59,153 nt of DNA from Candidatus Thorarchaeota archaeon (lineage in GTDB: Archaea; Asgardarchaeota; Thorarchaeia; Thorarchaeales; Thorarchaeaceae): NCBI GenBank assembly GCA_029855935.1, contig JAGSHN010000009.1, forward strand, positions 1 through 59,153, given 5' to 3'. The translations under genes were made by a program, and so were the position numbers. Below the pieces are notes generated by a model that had not been told where the DNA came from, did not search any database, and saw only the letters and a program-made list of their open reading frames with translations. Below, piece by piece: positions 1-9,539 of the stretch (the first letter of the stretch is position 1; each line of letters starts with the position of its first letter).

Positions 1-665
1 ACCTGGTAGTCATTTCACTCTGGCTGATCTATGGAGATTGACCTATCAAGACAAGGACCTTGTCGCAGTTCTTGGACTGACTATCCGGAGTTCACCGTCC
101 GAGAGCGACTCGCCCTCCCTGAGCCGATCAAGATAGGAAGCTCTTCTCCGGGGACGAGCGTGTGGTCAGATGATACCACTCATCCAGAGGACCTGCCACA
201 CAGGTTCACCCTGCCTTAGTCCAGAATCAGGACAACACACAGAGGGTATCACACGTCTCCGCAGGAACCTCTCGGTACCATCACTGTATTTCTTCTCCAC
301 CCGACTACAGCCAAGGAATCCTCCCGGTCTGACATACTCTACCTACTGGCGAAGAGAGTCGGCCTTTCCGCGGATGGGGCGTCGTTCGACTCTGCGGTGC
401 AGTCCACACTTGCATAGTTGACTGAGAATGGTGCAAGATGACCCCCTGCTCTCCCTGAGGGCCACAGGAGAGAGGACTGGTTGAAGAACGTCCACTGCCA
501 CAAGAGGCCACTGGATGACTACCTCCCTGCTCTCAGCGATGAGGAGGCGGATTCTCCCTTCACTCTGGTTGGAGCGGTCTTTGAACTGGTCGTTCTCGCA
601 GACGAGTGTTTCCACCGTTCACAGGACTGCGAGATGCAATGCCGCACTCTGCAGGAGAGAGTTGA
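1..665. other. no recognisable gene
   Basis: Short open frames occur on both strands (for example 343-615 minus), but none has a recognisable domain, transmembrane segment or ribosome-binding site. The region lies downstream of the broken surface-protein gene at 666-1357. I see no hairpin-plus-T-tract terminator or tandem repeat. Confidence 0.5.
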
Positions 666-1357
666 CTACGGCGCTCGTCTTCTCTGCCACAACACAAGCG
701 CAATCATCACTGTCCCGATTCCGACTCCCCCAATAGCAACCCAGCCCAGATTCACTTGAGTGACGGAACTATTTGTTGTATTCGTGGTCGGAGGCTCTAC
801 TGTAGTCAAGGGGAAGGTCACATACACACGGATGCGATACTCGGCGGAGACCGACACTTCACCGTTGGTGTCATTTGAATAGAACCGAAGACTCCAGTTC
901 GTCGGTGTCTAGTGCCTTGGCGCGGAATCCACCGCAATAGCTGTTGTTTGTGACTTCCGGGGCTCCATATGCCGGACGGGGGGGGTTCATTGCCCTGCAT
1001 CCATGTGAAGGCCTCGCTGACAACGAGTCCGTCGGACCGCCGTTCACCCACGATCCATACAGTGTCAATTCCGTCCGGATCATAGACGTCCACTACTGCA
1101 ATGACCCCGTACCCGGTACAAATAGAGGCATCGAGATATTCTAGCTTGCCCGGAGTAAGAGCTATCCAAGTGCTATAGTCATACGAGTGGATAACACAGG
1201 TGACATTCTCAAAGACTGCCTCGTCACTTCCTGCCTGTTGATAGCTGCTCTTGGGTGAGAATCCATAGGGTGAGCGGTAAATGCCGAACCGAAACAAGCT
1301 GAGCGTCACAACTAGGAGCATGATCCCCAGAACCCTTGCTACTTCCGTAGGCCACAC
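666..1357 (-). pseudogene. frameshifted membrane-anchored surface protein
   Basis: Three successive minus-strand frames add up to one small surface protein. Frame 1 starts at 1357 with a hydrophobic N-terminus (VLGIMLLVVTLSLF) and a beta-rich domain. The frame changes at a run of eight G (978-985; C8 in the gene), where the next frame continues as APEVTNNSYCGG. It changes again near 880-900, after which the third frame gives NWSLRFYSNDTNGEVSV, a Thr/Asn-rich linker and a C-terminal transmembrane helix ending LWQRRRAP at 666. Signal, extracellular domain, linker, helix and Arg tail are the layout shared by the other surface proteins in this window. Two frameshifts make it a pseudogene as read; the C8 tract is also a classic site for sequencing error or slippage. 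Confidence 0.6.
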
Positions 1358-1710
1358 TACTCTCTAGCACACTTCTCGTTGCCATCAGAGTATCTCCCGG
1401 TTGAACCTAGACTCCGCGGATCGTAGATAGTCTTTCGACCCTGGTATGGATGCTCGATAGGTCAGCCAGATAGAGCCGGACGGTAGACAGCCTATCAAAT
1501 GGATGAAGGACTCTTGCAGTATGGGAGCCATTTGCACAGGCAAGATCAAACGGGGTACTAGTCGGAAAACCGCCAACGACAGGGTGCCGGACAATGCTCG
1601 TGTCCGCGTACGAGGTTGCCATCCCGTTATTGAAGACGGAGTAGTCGACTTGGAAAAGAAAGTGGGAGAGGCGCGGCATCTAGAGTGCCACGCCTGTTCG
1701 CCAGATTGTG
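1358..1710. other. intergenic, nothing recognised
   Basis: About 350 bases between the broken surface gene and the 3' end of the 823-aa gene. A 90-codon minus-strand frame (1407-1679) is open but has no recognisable domain or ribosome-binding site, so it is not called. Confidence 0.4.
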
Positions 1711-4182
1711 CTATCTGCGTCTCTTGACCAGCACGATGATTACGATGACGATGACGACCAGCCCTACGATGACATACAGGTACTGGTCTATCAACGCCTG
1801 CAGCCCACCTGGAAGGACGCCGCCCGTTCCGGTTGTCGTGCCAGTAGTTGTGGCCGCGAGCACCTCAATCTGGACCCACGTCTCATTCCACGTGCCGGGT
1901 AGGCTCTCCATATAGATTGACAGGTTGTACGTCCCTGCAGCACTTGGTGTCCACTCGTACGAGTAGGTGTCACCACTGGCTGTCATCGAGTAGTTGACGC
2001 CATCGATCTCAATCAGCACCTGATGTATCCCCAGTGGATGTGTGACGTCAAGGGAGATTGTCGTTGTCTCACCGACGTGTGGAGAGGCAGGCGATATCTC
2101 CGGAGTGGTGAACATTGGCGCAGGCACGATTGTGACATTGAAGCGTTCCACGCTCCAGTCACTCCAGAACCCGGCAGTGTCCCTAACCCGTACTCGCCAC
2201 CAGTAGGCTGTGTTGTTGTTGAGCGGAGTGCCACCGAACTCGATGGACTGTTCCCGGTGTTCGAAGTCAAGCCACATTGCGTAGGTGAGATTATCAGAAC
2301 CCTCGCTGTGAACACCATGACTGAATGTCACATTGAAATATCGTGAGCCACCAGCGTTCAAAGCGGTACGTAGGGTGAGCTCTCCCGAGAGAAGAGAGTC
2401 CCACTGAATGTCGATTATCAGAGAGCCGAGGCCCTGGTATTCGAATACTGGTTCAACATCGATCATGGCCGTCATTCCGGTGCTCCATACGGAGTAGGTC
2501 TCCTCATTCAGCACGGTGACAGGGGTCGCACCACCAAGGTTGGCCTCCGGGTCGTCACCCAGCGGACCCTCGTCCGCAGTCTCGACCATACGCACCCTGA
2601 AGTTCTCGAATGTGACATTGTCGCTTCTTCCGTCACTTCCAAAGTAGATGCGGTCGATGAAACCTCTCTGCGATATCATAGACTTGGGATACTTCACCTG
2701 AAATCGTCCCGGCTGAGCAGGGTCCGTGCCGAATGGGAAGAGATTGTGGCCTGTCGCGGATGACAAGACGGTGGTTGTGGAGAACTCAATCCTGAGGGAG
2801 TGGGTTCTGGCCTGGGCGTAGCTTGCTGTGGACTCGGTGTTGGCTCCGGCCCCCACCAGGCCAGCAGCATAGCAAGGAGTCGAAGTCTGGACATAGATTG
2901 GGAGCAGGTCGCCCGTGTTGCCAGTATGACGGATCTCAATCAGCAACGAGTAGTCAGTGCCGTACCAGAAAGTGTCAGCCACGTCGACCTCAATGACGCC
3001 ATCCTCCGATGTCAGGTTCAGGGTGTCCCTTGACAGCACGACCGTACGGTGCATCCCCATAAAGTTGCCCTCGAAGTCCGTCGTCAGTGCGTCGTCATAC
3101 GGGATGCTAGTGAAGGATATCTCGACGTCGTGCAACACGGCCGTACCCACTGTGTCAGAGTAGAAGTATAGCTTGTCTATTACGCCGGACTTGTCAATCT
3201 GTCCAGCGGGTATCTTGTACTGCCACCTGATCGGTTGCGTCGTCGCAAAGGGATGGAGGTTGTGGTGCGCCGTCCCGACAAATGTGGACCACGCCTCGTA
3301 CTGCAGGTCCGTTGCCCACAGAGGACACCCAAAATCCGGTGAGTCAAAGACCTGGACCGAGTACGCCGTCTGGCGATCGGTCGCATCGGCGTCGACCGTC
3401 GCCCATGAGAGCGTTGGAGTCGTGTCTTGAATATACTCTATCATAGGATTGGAAGAGGATCGTCCATCAACTTGTTGCCCCACAACGGCAGGAGTGTTGT
3501 AGGTCACTGCGAGGTAAGACTGGTTGAACTTGAAGTACTCTGTCTCGGTGAAATACTTCCAGGAATCGCCCGTTGCTGAGGCCTCATCGGTCAGTGCAAG
3601 GACGAGTGTGAGCACCTTGTCCGTGGTGACAGCAAGATTGAACGCCTCTGTGACATCGAACTCGTACCAGTTGCCCTTGACGAACATGTCAGGAGCCGCA
3701 GGACTATCAATGACATCCAGTGCGGGCGTGGTAAAGAGCGGTTGATTGTCCCACGTGATCGTGTCATCTCTCCACGAGTCGTTGGCGCAGTAGTGTACGC
3801 CGATTGGTAGGTCGTCATTCTCGTTGTACTCGTCGTTGAGGTGAACGTGAAGTGTGACCGAGACCTTCGACATATGTGCGTCGACACTGCTCAGATTGAA
3901 CATCAGCCAAGAACGGGCGGTCTTCCCAACAGCCTTGCCGACAAAGAGTCCCCCGCGGACAGTGTTGCCATCATAGTTCGTGAAGGGACTGCCAGAGCTG
4001 ACGGCCTCATCTTGGAGTACAGGGATGATAAGGTCGGCCTGCACCTGCTCAGCCGTGGCCGCACCGCTCCTCTCGGGAGAGTGTTGTGTCGTAGTCTGCT
4101 GTAGTGGCGCGTTGCTGATAGTCACCGTCAGTGGACTGACAATCAGAACTAGCAGGAGCATTATGCGTGCGATATTTCTCAT
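1711..4182 (-). CDS. large anchored surface protein with DNRLRE-like domain
   Basis: 823-aa secreted protein. Residues 1-28 are a signal peptide (IARIMLLLVLIVSPLTVTIS). A first beta domain (about 45-230) resembles the DNRLRE/CBM96-type stalk domain: ADLIIPVLQDEAVSSG, then RSWLMFNLSSVD and the DDTITWDNQP motif. A fibronectin-like strand set follows (PTLSWATVDADATDRQTAYS). Two copies of a roughly 150-residue beta module come next, each opening HNLxPF (about 307 and 478) and continuing with a GxIDxxYFxSD motif. An Ig-like domain near 690-770, a short Thr/Gly linker, a transmembrane helix and KRRR end the chain. Probably a cell-envelope adhesin or glycan-binding protein. The ATG at 4182 follows a purine-rich GATGAGAG leader. 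The ligand is unknown. Confidence 0.8.
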   Translation of the reverse strand: MRNIARIMLLLVLIVSPLTVTISNAPLQQTTTQHSPERSGAATAEQVQADLIIPVLQDEAVSSGSPFTNYDGNTVRGGLFVGKAVGKTARSWLMFNLSSVDAHMSKVSVTLHVHLNDEYNENDDLPIGVHYCANDSWRDDTITWDNQPLFTTPALDVIDSPAAPDMFVKGNWYEFDVTEAFNLAVTTDKVLTLVLALTDEASATGDSWKYFTETEYFKFNQSYLAVTYNTPAVVGQQVDGRSSSNPMIEYIQDTTPTLSWATVDADATDRQTAYSVQVFDSPDFGCPLWATDLQYEAWSTFVGTAHHNLHPFATTQPIRWQYKIPAGQIDKSGVIDKLYFYSDTVGTAVLHDVEISFTSIPYDDALTTDFEGNFMGMHRTVVLSRDTLNLTSEDGVIEVDVADTFWYGTDYSLLIEIRHTGNTGDLLPIYVQTSTPCYAAGLVGAGANTESTASYAQARTHSLRIEFSTTTVLSSATGHNLFPFGTDPAQPGRFQVKYPKSMISQRGFIDRIYFGSDGRSDNVTFENFRVRMVETADEGPLGDDPEANLGGATPVTVLNEETYSVWSTGMTAMIDVEPVFEYQGLGSLIIDIQWDSLLSGELTLRTALNAGGSRYFNVTFSHGVHSEGSDNLTYAMWLDFEHREQSIEFGGTPLNNNTAYWWRVRVRDTAGFWSDWSVERFNVTIVPAPMFTTPEISPASPHVGETTTISLDVTHPLGIHQVLIEIDGVNYSMTASGDTYSYEWTPSAAGTYNLSIYMESLPGTWNETWVQIEVLAATTTGTTTGTGGVLPGGLQALIDQYLYVIVGLVVIVIVIIVLVKRRR

Positions 4183-4312
4183 CTCTCATCAACTCTCAAA
4201 GCAGGAATGGGGCGGCAAGTGGCTCTGTCCTTGCCTCAGGGTGGTGAATCCCTTCCCATTCCTAGCCTCTCAAGCTGCAGAGAGAGAAAAATGACTTTAA
4301 TTTTTCCGTGAC

Positions 4313-4687
4313 CTAGGGAAAAGGGGAAACTGGACTGATTGTATTGGCCAGTGTCCGCTCGTCCAGCTGAACACGTCCGTTGAACCGCCGGGTACGCATC
4401 GTTCCTGTGCCTGCCCGAGTCGGGGAAACCGCTGAGGAACTGAGAGCGAGAGAAACGGAGGCGAAGTTCTTGTCCGCTTGAGCTCCCGAGAGCACTGTCT
4501 CGTCCTGTAGTACGGGGACGATCAGGTCACCCTGAACTTGCTCGGAGGGCACGGTGCCAGTCCCGTCAAGAGCGCTCTGCGGAACGGTCTGCTCCCTCGG
4601 TTGGGCCAGCGGCATACCGCGGAGCGCAATAGTGGGGGGGCTTAGGACCAGCACCAGCAGAAGAATCAAGCGAGTAGTGTTCCTCAT
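4313..4687 (-). pseudogene. truncated tandem paralogue of the 823-aa surface protein
   Basis: The first ~70 residues match the neighbouring 823-aa protein closely: same signal peptide pattern (RLILLLVLVLSPPTIAL) and EQVQGDLIVPVLQDE against EQVQADLIIPVLQDE. After DKNF the similarity stops; the rest is Ser/Thr/Arg-rich with no domain or anchor, and the frame closes after 124 residues. The leaders match too (AAGAGTTGAATTGAGATG here, GAGAGTTGATGAGAGATG there), which supports a tandem duplication followed by loss of most of this copy. It could still make a short secreted peptide, but I read it as a gene remnant. Confidence 0.65.
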
Positions 4688-4873
4688 CTCAATTCAACTC
4701 TTTAGAAAGAGAAGGGCCGGGATGCTTTCATTCTCCTGACCCTGAGTCTTGAGTATCCCCCTATTCTCCGGTGTATCAGCATACAGGCTATACGGGAGAA
4801 GACTAGTCTTTCCCGAAGAGAGTAGGAGGTTCTGCGGTACTGACCAGAGTAGAATCCCCCGGAGCAAGTCCGT

Positions 4874-5425
4874 TCAGTACTCGGTCCGTTCAACGCGGTC
4901 TGCGCTCTCAGTGAGGACTACAATCAGAAGAGCAGTAGTCCCGACTAGCACCATCCCGACTACTATCGACATACTTGGACTGATGACGAAGCTACCGACT
5001 ACCATCACCAACACCAGCACTGACGAGATGACGAACCTCCACACGGGATCTGTATCCGGCATCAGCCGCTCCGCTGGTGTGGGTTCGCCCTCCCAGAGCA
5101 TCTTCCAGTCTATGGCAAGGGCAGAACAGAACGCCCACAGGAACCGGACCACACTAGCGCGAAAGGCTCCGCCGACGATCATCACCAGAATTGGGTCAGC
5201 AACGCCTGTGGCGATCAGCGCCGACGTCTCCACGGTCGTGTACTCCACGAAAAGAAGGTAGCCTCCATAGACCGTGAAGAGGGCCTCTTCGTCAGGGTCC
5301 TTCGACCAACGCCTGAGATCCCGCACTCGTTCGAGCAGCGCAATGGTGAAGACGACGATGACGACTGTGCCAAGGCCGTAGAGGAAGACAAGCATCCTGA
5401 TGGCTACAGAGGCCGTGAAGATCAT
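4874..5425 (-). CDS. polytopic membrane protein (possibly 5'-truncated)
   Basis: 183 residues from the ATG at 5425, with five or so hydrophobic segments (for example GTVVIVVFTIALLERV near the start, SSVLVLVMVVGSFVISP and IVVGMVLVGTTALLIVVL near the end). A soluble loop carries RDLRRWSKDPDEEAL. No catalytic motif or known family was recognised. The frame stays open upstream to 5521, but that extension is not hydrophobic, whereas the neighbouring frame there encodes two more membrane-like helices, so the gene has probably lost its original 5' end (next entry). Confidence 0.55.
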   Translation of the reverse strand: MIFTASVAIRMLVFLYGLGTVVIVVFTIALLERVRDLRRWSKDPDEEALFTVYGGYLLFVEYTTVETSALIATGVADPILVMIVGGAFRASVVRFLWAFCSALAIDWKMLWEGEPTPAERLMPDTDPVWRFVISSVLVLVMVVGSFVISPSMSIVVGMVLVGTTALLIVVLTESADRVERTEY

Positions 5426-5690
5426 CGAGCCGACATCCTGCGCACTCAACAGGGAGGTCTGATGACCTGTGAAGGGCCCATTGCAGTCAAGACGATAGGC
5501 GCGATGTAGATGACAGTCCACGCAAGGACTGCCATCTGCGAGGCGCGCTCCAATGTATCAATCCAGGTACAAAAGAAGTTGAAGATACCAATCCCTCCAT
5601 AGAACGAGTACGCCTACATGATTGCTATTGCCACTCACAGAAGAATGCCAGTGAGGAGCAGAACCAGGTGAATGAGCATCACTGACACAA
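5426..5690 (-). pseudogene. frame-broken 5' part of the membrane protein at 4874-5425
   Basis: Two hydrophobic stretches can be read on the minus strand in frames different from the intact 3' part. One begins at a GTG/ATG near 5680 and gives VSVMLIHLVLLLTGILL before a stop at about 5637. The other gives AYSFYGGIGIFNFFCTWID, then QMAVLAWTVIYIAPIVLTAM, before a stop near 5454. Together with the 3' gene they look like one polytopic membrane protein with at least two frameshifts, either real decay or assembly error. No function can be assigned. Confidence 0.45.
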
Positions 5691-5885
5691 TTCCTGCGAC
5701 AGACCCCACACCGCCCTTGGACTCAGTCTGCCTCGGGGCCCCGCCCAAGAATCTTGTCTGCACGCCCACACACCCAGCTACTCACCCCAAGGAGCAGACC
5801 CACTGGTGTACTATTCCCCGCCAATCACAGGGCTGGCGGAAGGGGCCTCACATTCTGGCCGCGCGAAGACCATTGTGTACCACAA

Positions 5886-8486
5886 TCACTGTCGGGCCTC
5901 TTTGCTCACAGCACGATCTCCGACGACATTCTGTTGTTCTGCACGACCAAGGAGGACGCGGAAGATGGTACCCTTCACACCGTTTCTGCGATAGTTGTCC
6001 TCGACCGATATCTGGCCACCAGATACGTCGACGATGTCCCTCGCAACGTGAAGGCTCACACCACCGAACCTCCGGCCAACATCGAACAGTGTGGCCTTGC
6101 GCTTGTCTGATATGCCGGGGCCGTTGTCGGCGATAATGACCTCAAACCAGTCGCCGCGCTCAGTCAGCCTGACCCACACCCGTCGCTCGTCGGACGGGTT
6201 GTGAACGTACGCATTCTCAAGCAACGAGAGCCAGACATCAGAGAGGGACTCAAGCCCGTTCACCAATGCAGTGTCCACGTCAAACCGGACCTTGACAATG
6301 GCATCGGGATGTCGCTCACGGAAGGCAGCCAGCGCCTCCTCAAGCGAGGCCTTCAGGTTGACGACTTTGAGCTTCTCCCGCGTGATACCCCGGACCGACC
6401 CAACCTTCGAGACTATGGAGATACATCTCTCCACTCCGTCAAGAGCGACCTGCAGATGCTTGCGGGACTGCCCAATATCGGGTGCGTCCATCGCAAGCTC
6501 CGTCGCACCGAGAATGGCCTGAAGCTGGTTGGTCACGTCGTGCAGCAGAAGGTCGATGTACAGTTCCACTCTCTCGTTCGCCCTACGAAGACGGTCCTCA
6601 TACTCCCTTCGCACAGTGACATCGCGGATGACGAGAACAAGACCCGGTTCTGATCCCGGATAGGTCTTCTCGTCCGACTCGTTATGACCAATGGCCGAGA
6701 GGGTCACCTCTACCGGGGTCCGCTTACCATCGGGGCACACGAGGATGGTCTCGAAGGACGCAGGCTCGCCAAGTCCGTCACGCGCATAGCGTCTGACCCG
6801 CGACTCAAAGTCACCATCATCAGCGCCTCTGAAGACCGACATCAGCGGCATTCCCAACAGTTCATCTGCATTCTCGACACAGGCTATCCGCGCAGCAGAA
6901 TCATTCGCAAGCAGAATGGAACCGGATACGTCACAGACGACAATCCCCACAGGTGAAGCCATCACCACGCTCTCATATCGCGCCTCAGTCTGCGTCAGTC
7001 GCCGGACCAGTGTACTTGCATGGAGGGATACCGCGACCTCCCTCGCGATGGCCAGTACGACCTGCTCCTCGCGCGTCGAATACCCGCGCCCATTTGTTCT
7101 CGGACCGAGGACCAGCACTCCCACAAACTCGCGCCTGTCACCCATACTGGCCACAAGGCTCACAATCGCAGACACACCCGACCCAGCCTCTCCATCTCTT
7201 GGCTGCTCCATCGTGGTAGTCTCCCTGAGCTCTCCGACTATGGGTTGCGGGAGCTCTGGCGGCGAAGGGCCGCGCGCTGCATATCTCTCAAGCCGACCAT
7301 CGAGAGCGATGTACAGGCTGCAGGACTTGAGAGAGAGACCTTGCATCACAACATCGATGGTCGATGATGCGATCTGGGGAAGGTCCAGCATTGTCCGGAT
7401 TGCCATGAGGAACTCCTCGGCAGAACGCTCGAGCTGAACGGTCCCGGGCAAGAAGACGCGATTGAGGAATTCGGCAACGACCGTATATGCCCTCTGTGCG
7501 ACAACTCCTGCGGTCAGAGAGACCGTCAGGATGACGAACAACTGACCACCTAGGATTCCAATCGAATTGAGGTAGGTGATAGTGACTAGCGCAGCAAAGA
7601 GCATTCCCGCAAAGAAGAGTGAGAAGGCAATATATATCGTGGCCTTGGCCGCTATCGCTTCCAAGTCCCAGAGACGATACCGACTGACAGATATTGCCAG
7701 CGTAGCAGGAACGATGACAACCGCCGGGAGACGGAGAACCATGACGAGGACGAGGTCCGTAAAGACTTGGGCAGCATCGGGGCCGAGTTGAATGGCGGCA
7801 ATCCAACGACCGACGTTGACGCTCACGGTCATCGCAAGTACGGAGGCCATACCCACGATCAGCCATTTTGTCTGCTGTCTCTCAAGTACTCCATAGACAT
7901 ATCGCATCCTGTACAGCTGGACCAAGATCACGATTCCGAGGAAGACTAGGGACACCACAATCTCCAGCCCGGGTGCGAAGAACACAACAAGCGTGGCAAC
8001 GGCAGCCCACACGAAGAGCAACCACCGCGTCCATCGCGGGTTGAACTCCCACGTTGGAAAGACGAGCATAGTCGCAAAGAGAAACGTCCTTGCCAAGACG
8101 ATTGCCCCCATCGTGAACAGTGAAGCCGGCGGAGGGACAGGGACTCGCAACACTGAGGAAAAGGCGACTCCCGAGAGAACAATCGCTCCAGAAACGAGTA
8201 CACACATAGGATCGCTTCTTCGCTTGACGAAGAGGGCTACGCCTACGATCCCCAGTACCCCCGCTATGATAACATCGCGGAGCACTATCATCTTGACGTA
8301 CCCGTCAACGGAGACCCCCATCTGGTGAAGGATATCAAGGGTGTCCGACTGCAGTGCAAACGACAGCACGTGCTCACGATATGCGGGGACCACACTCCAG
8401 AAGACCGACTCGGAGAACAGAACTGCCACTGCCCACGCGACCTGGAGCAGCCTTGCAGATCTCTTTGCACTCTCAAGCGCTGACAT
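5886..8486 (-). CDS. membrane sensor histidine kinase (GAF-PAS-HATPase)
   Basis: 866 residues. About 1-340 is a multi-helix membrane sensor; it contains SRYRLWDLEAI followed by two helices, a motif common in membrane-sensor kinases. A GAF-like domain spans about 360-490 and a PAS domain about 500-625 (RYESVVMASPVGIVVCD). The kinase core has an H-box with His649 (LLLHDVTNQLQ), an N-box with Asn758 (LLENAYVHNP), a G1 box D787-N-G-P-G, and a G2-like stretch (GVSLHVARDIVDVSGG). It should autophosphorylate on His649 in response to a membrane or cytosolic signal. No receiver-domain partner is in the window, so the phosphate acceptor is unknown. The ATG at 8486 has an AGGG about 9 nt upstream. Confidence 0.88.
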   Translation of the reverse strand: MSALESAKRSARLLQVAWAVAVLFSESVFWSVVPAYREHVLSFALQSDTLDILHQMGVSVDGYVKMIVLRDVIIAGVLGIVGVALFVKRRSDPMCVLVSGAIVLSGVAFSSVLRVPVPPPASLFTMGAIVLARTFLFATMLVFPTWEFNPRWTRWLLFVWAAVATLVVFFAPGLEIVVSLVFLGIVILVQLYRMRYVYGVLERQQTKWLIVGMASVLAMTVSVNVGRWIAAIQLGPDAAQVFTDLVLVMVLRLPAVVIVPATLAISVSRYRLWDLEAIAAKATIYIAFSLFFAGMLFAALVTITYLNSIGILGGQLFVILTVSLTAGVVAQRAYTVVAEFLNRVFLPGTVQLERSAEEFLMAIRTMLDLPQIASSTIDVVMQGLSLKSCSLYIALDGRLERYAARGPSPPELPQPIVGELRETTTMEQPRDGEAGSGVSAIVSLVASMGDRREFVGVLVLGPRTNGRGYSTREEQVVLAIAREVAVSLHASTLVRRLTQTEARYESVVMASPVGIVVCDVSGSILLANDSAARIACVENADELLGMPLMSVFRGADDGDFESRVRRYARDGLGEPASFETILVCPDGKRTPVEVTLSAIGHNESDEKTYPGSEPGLVLVIRDVTVRREYEDRLRRANERVELYIDLLLHDVTNQLQAILGATELAMDAPDIGQSRKHLQVALDGVERCISIVSKVGSVRGITREKLKVVNLKASLEEALAAFRERHPDAIVKVRFDVDTALVNGLESLSDVWLSLLENAYVHNPSDERRVWVRLTERGDWFEVIIADNGPGISDKRKATLFDVGRRFGGVSLHVARDIVDVSGGQISVEDNYRRNGVKGTIFRVLLGRAEQQNVVGDRAVSKEARQ

Positions 8487-8848
8487 AGCTGGTAACCCTG
8501 CACCTTACTTGAGTGCGAGCTCGGAACGGCAAGTGAGATAAGCTATTCCATTGACGTAGTTCTGGGAGCGAACCTCTCCAGAGCCTGTGCGGCCGCAGCT
8601 CAGGCAACCGTATTGCCCCCTAGTCCTTGGCGCACTTGACCTCAGAATGCTGTTCCTGGCTCGTAGGATTTGGCTCTCTGTGTCGATACGAGAGAGAACC
8701 AGAAGTTCGTGGCCTTGTCTCCAGAGATTCTTGAGCAACCCTTGACCATTTTCAATGTGACGTCCGTCCACCATAGTAACTAGCACAGGAATCGCCACTC
8801 TCAGGCCTATGGCCAGTCGGTGGCATCCTGACCTCTCAGGCATCATCC
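8487..8848. other. divergent intergenic region
   Basis: About 360 bases between the sensor kinase (minus) and the coiled-coil gene (plus). A 113-codon minus-strand frame (8505-8846) has biased but unrecognisable content. The region most likely carries the two divergent promoters; no strong TATA box stands out. Confidence 0.4.
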
Positions 8849-9388
8849 GTGCCCGAACCTCGCATCGAAACGCTAATCAGTGGCCGTTCCGGACAGGTGA
8901 TGATTCCTATGCCACAGGACGAGTTCAGTTCTGACAAGAAAATTCGAAAGATTGATGCTGACATCGCGTCTTTCGAGGGTGACCTCAGGGCGGCTGAAGA
9001 CGAACTGGCTGGCCTTGACGCCGAATACGACAGAAGGATAGAGGAGGCGCGCAGGCTCGCGAAGCAGAAGCGCGCTGAATATGAGGATCTCTGGCGTCGT
9101 GCCAAGGACGCCGAGAGGGAGTGGAAGAGGTCTGAGAAGGCCTATCACGAGCTGGAGAACAACAGGCTCAAACGGAAGAGGGAGCTGCAAAAGAAGATTG
9201 CAACGCTCAAGAAGAGGATCCGCAACGCCAAGAAGACGCGCGAGAAACGAGTCGCAGAGTTGAGGAAGGAGAAGGAGCGAGAGGTCCAGAAGGCAAAGAG
9301 ACAGAGAGAGAAGGAACTCGAGCGCCAGAAGGACAAGGAGCTCGCCCGGGTCGAGGAAGAGAAGAGGCGAGAGCTCGGACTCGAGTGA
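8849..9388 (+). CDS. highly charged coiled-coil protein
   Basis: 179 residues. After a short N-terminal segment, nearly all of residues 28-175 is a continuous Lys/Arg/Glu-rich heptad-like helix (for example KIRKIDADIASFEGDLRAAE and a KEREVQKAKRQREKEL tail) with no Pro or Gly breaks. This is a long coiled coil; it may form a filament, a scaffold or a nucleic-acid-binding rod. There is no signal peptide or membrane segment. The start is uncertain: GTG 8849, or ATG 8900 or 8912 further in. No catalytic motif is visible, and low-complexity coiled coils give unreliable homology. Confidence 0.7.
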   Translation: MPEPRIETLISGRSGQVMIPMPQDEFSSDKKIRKIDADIASFEGDLRAAEDELAGLDAEYDRRIEEARRLAKQKRAEYEDLWRRAKDAEREWKRSEKAYHELENNRLKRKRELQKKIATLKKRIRNAKKTREKRVAELRKEKEREVQKAKRQREKELERQKDKELARVEEEKRRELGLE

Positions 9389-9539
9389 TCTGGCGCCTCC
9401 TCTGACCTGACCATCGCCAGTCGCTCACCCAGGCACAGGCCTTCGGTACAACTGGTGCTGTGCCCAGCTGAGCCGCATTCTTCCCACGCCGTAGTGTGCC
9501 CAGTACTCCCGTGAATGACGGCTCAGCCCGGACGCAGGC

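Noticed and set aside
1407-1679. 90-codon minus-strand frame
   Set aside because: Open but without any recognisable motif, signal peptide or ribosome-binding site.
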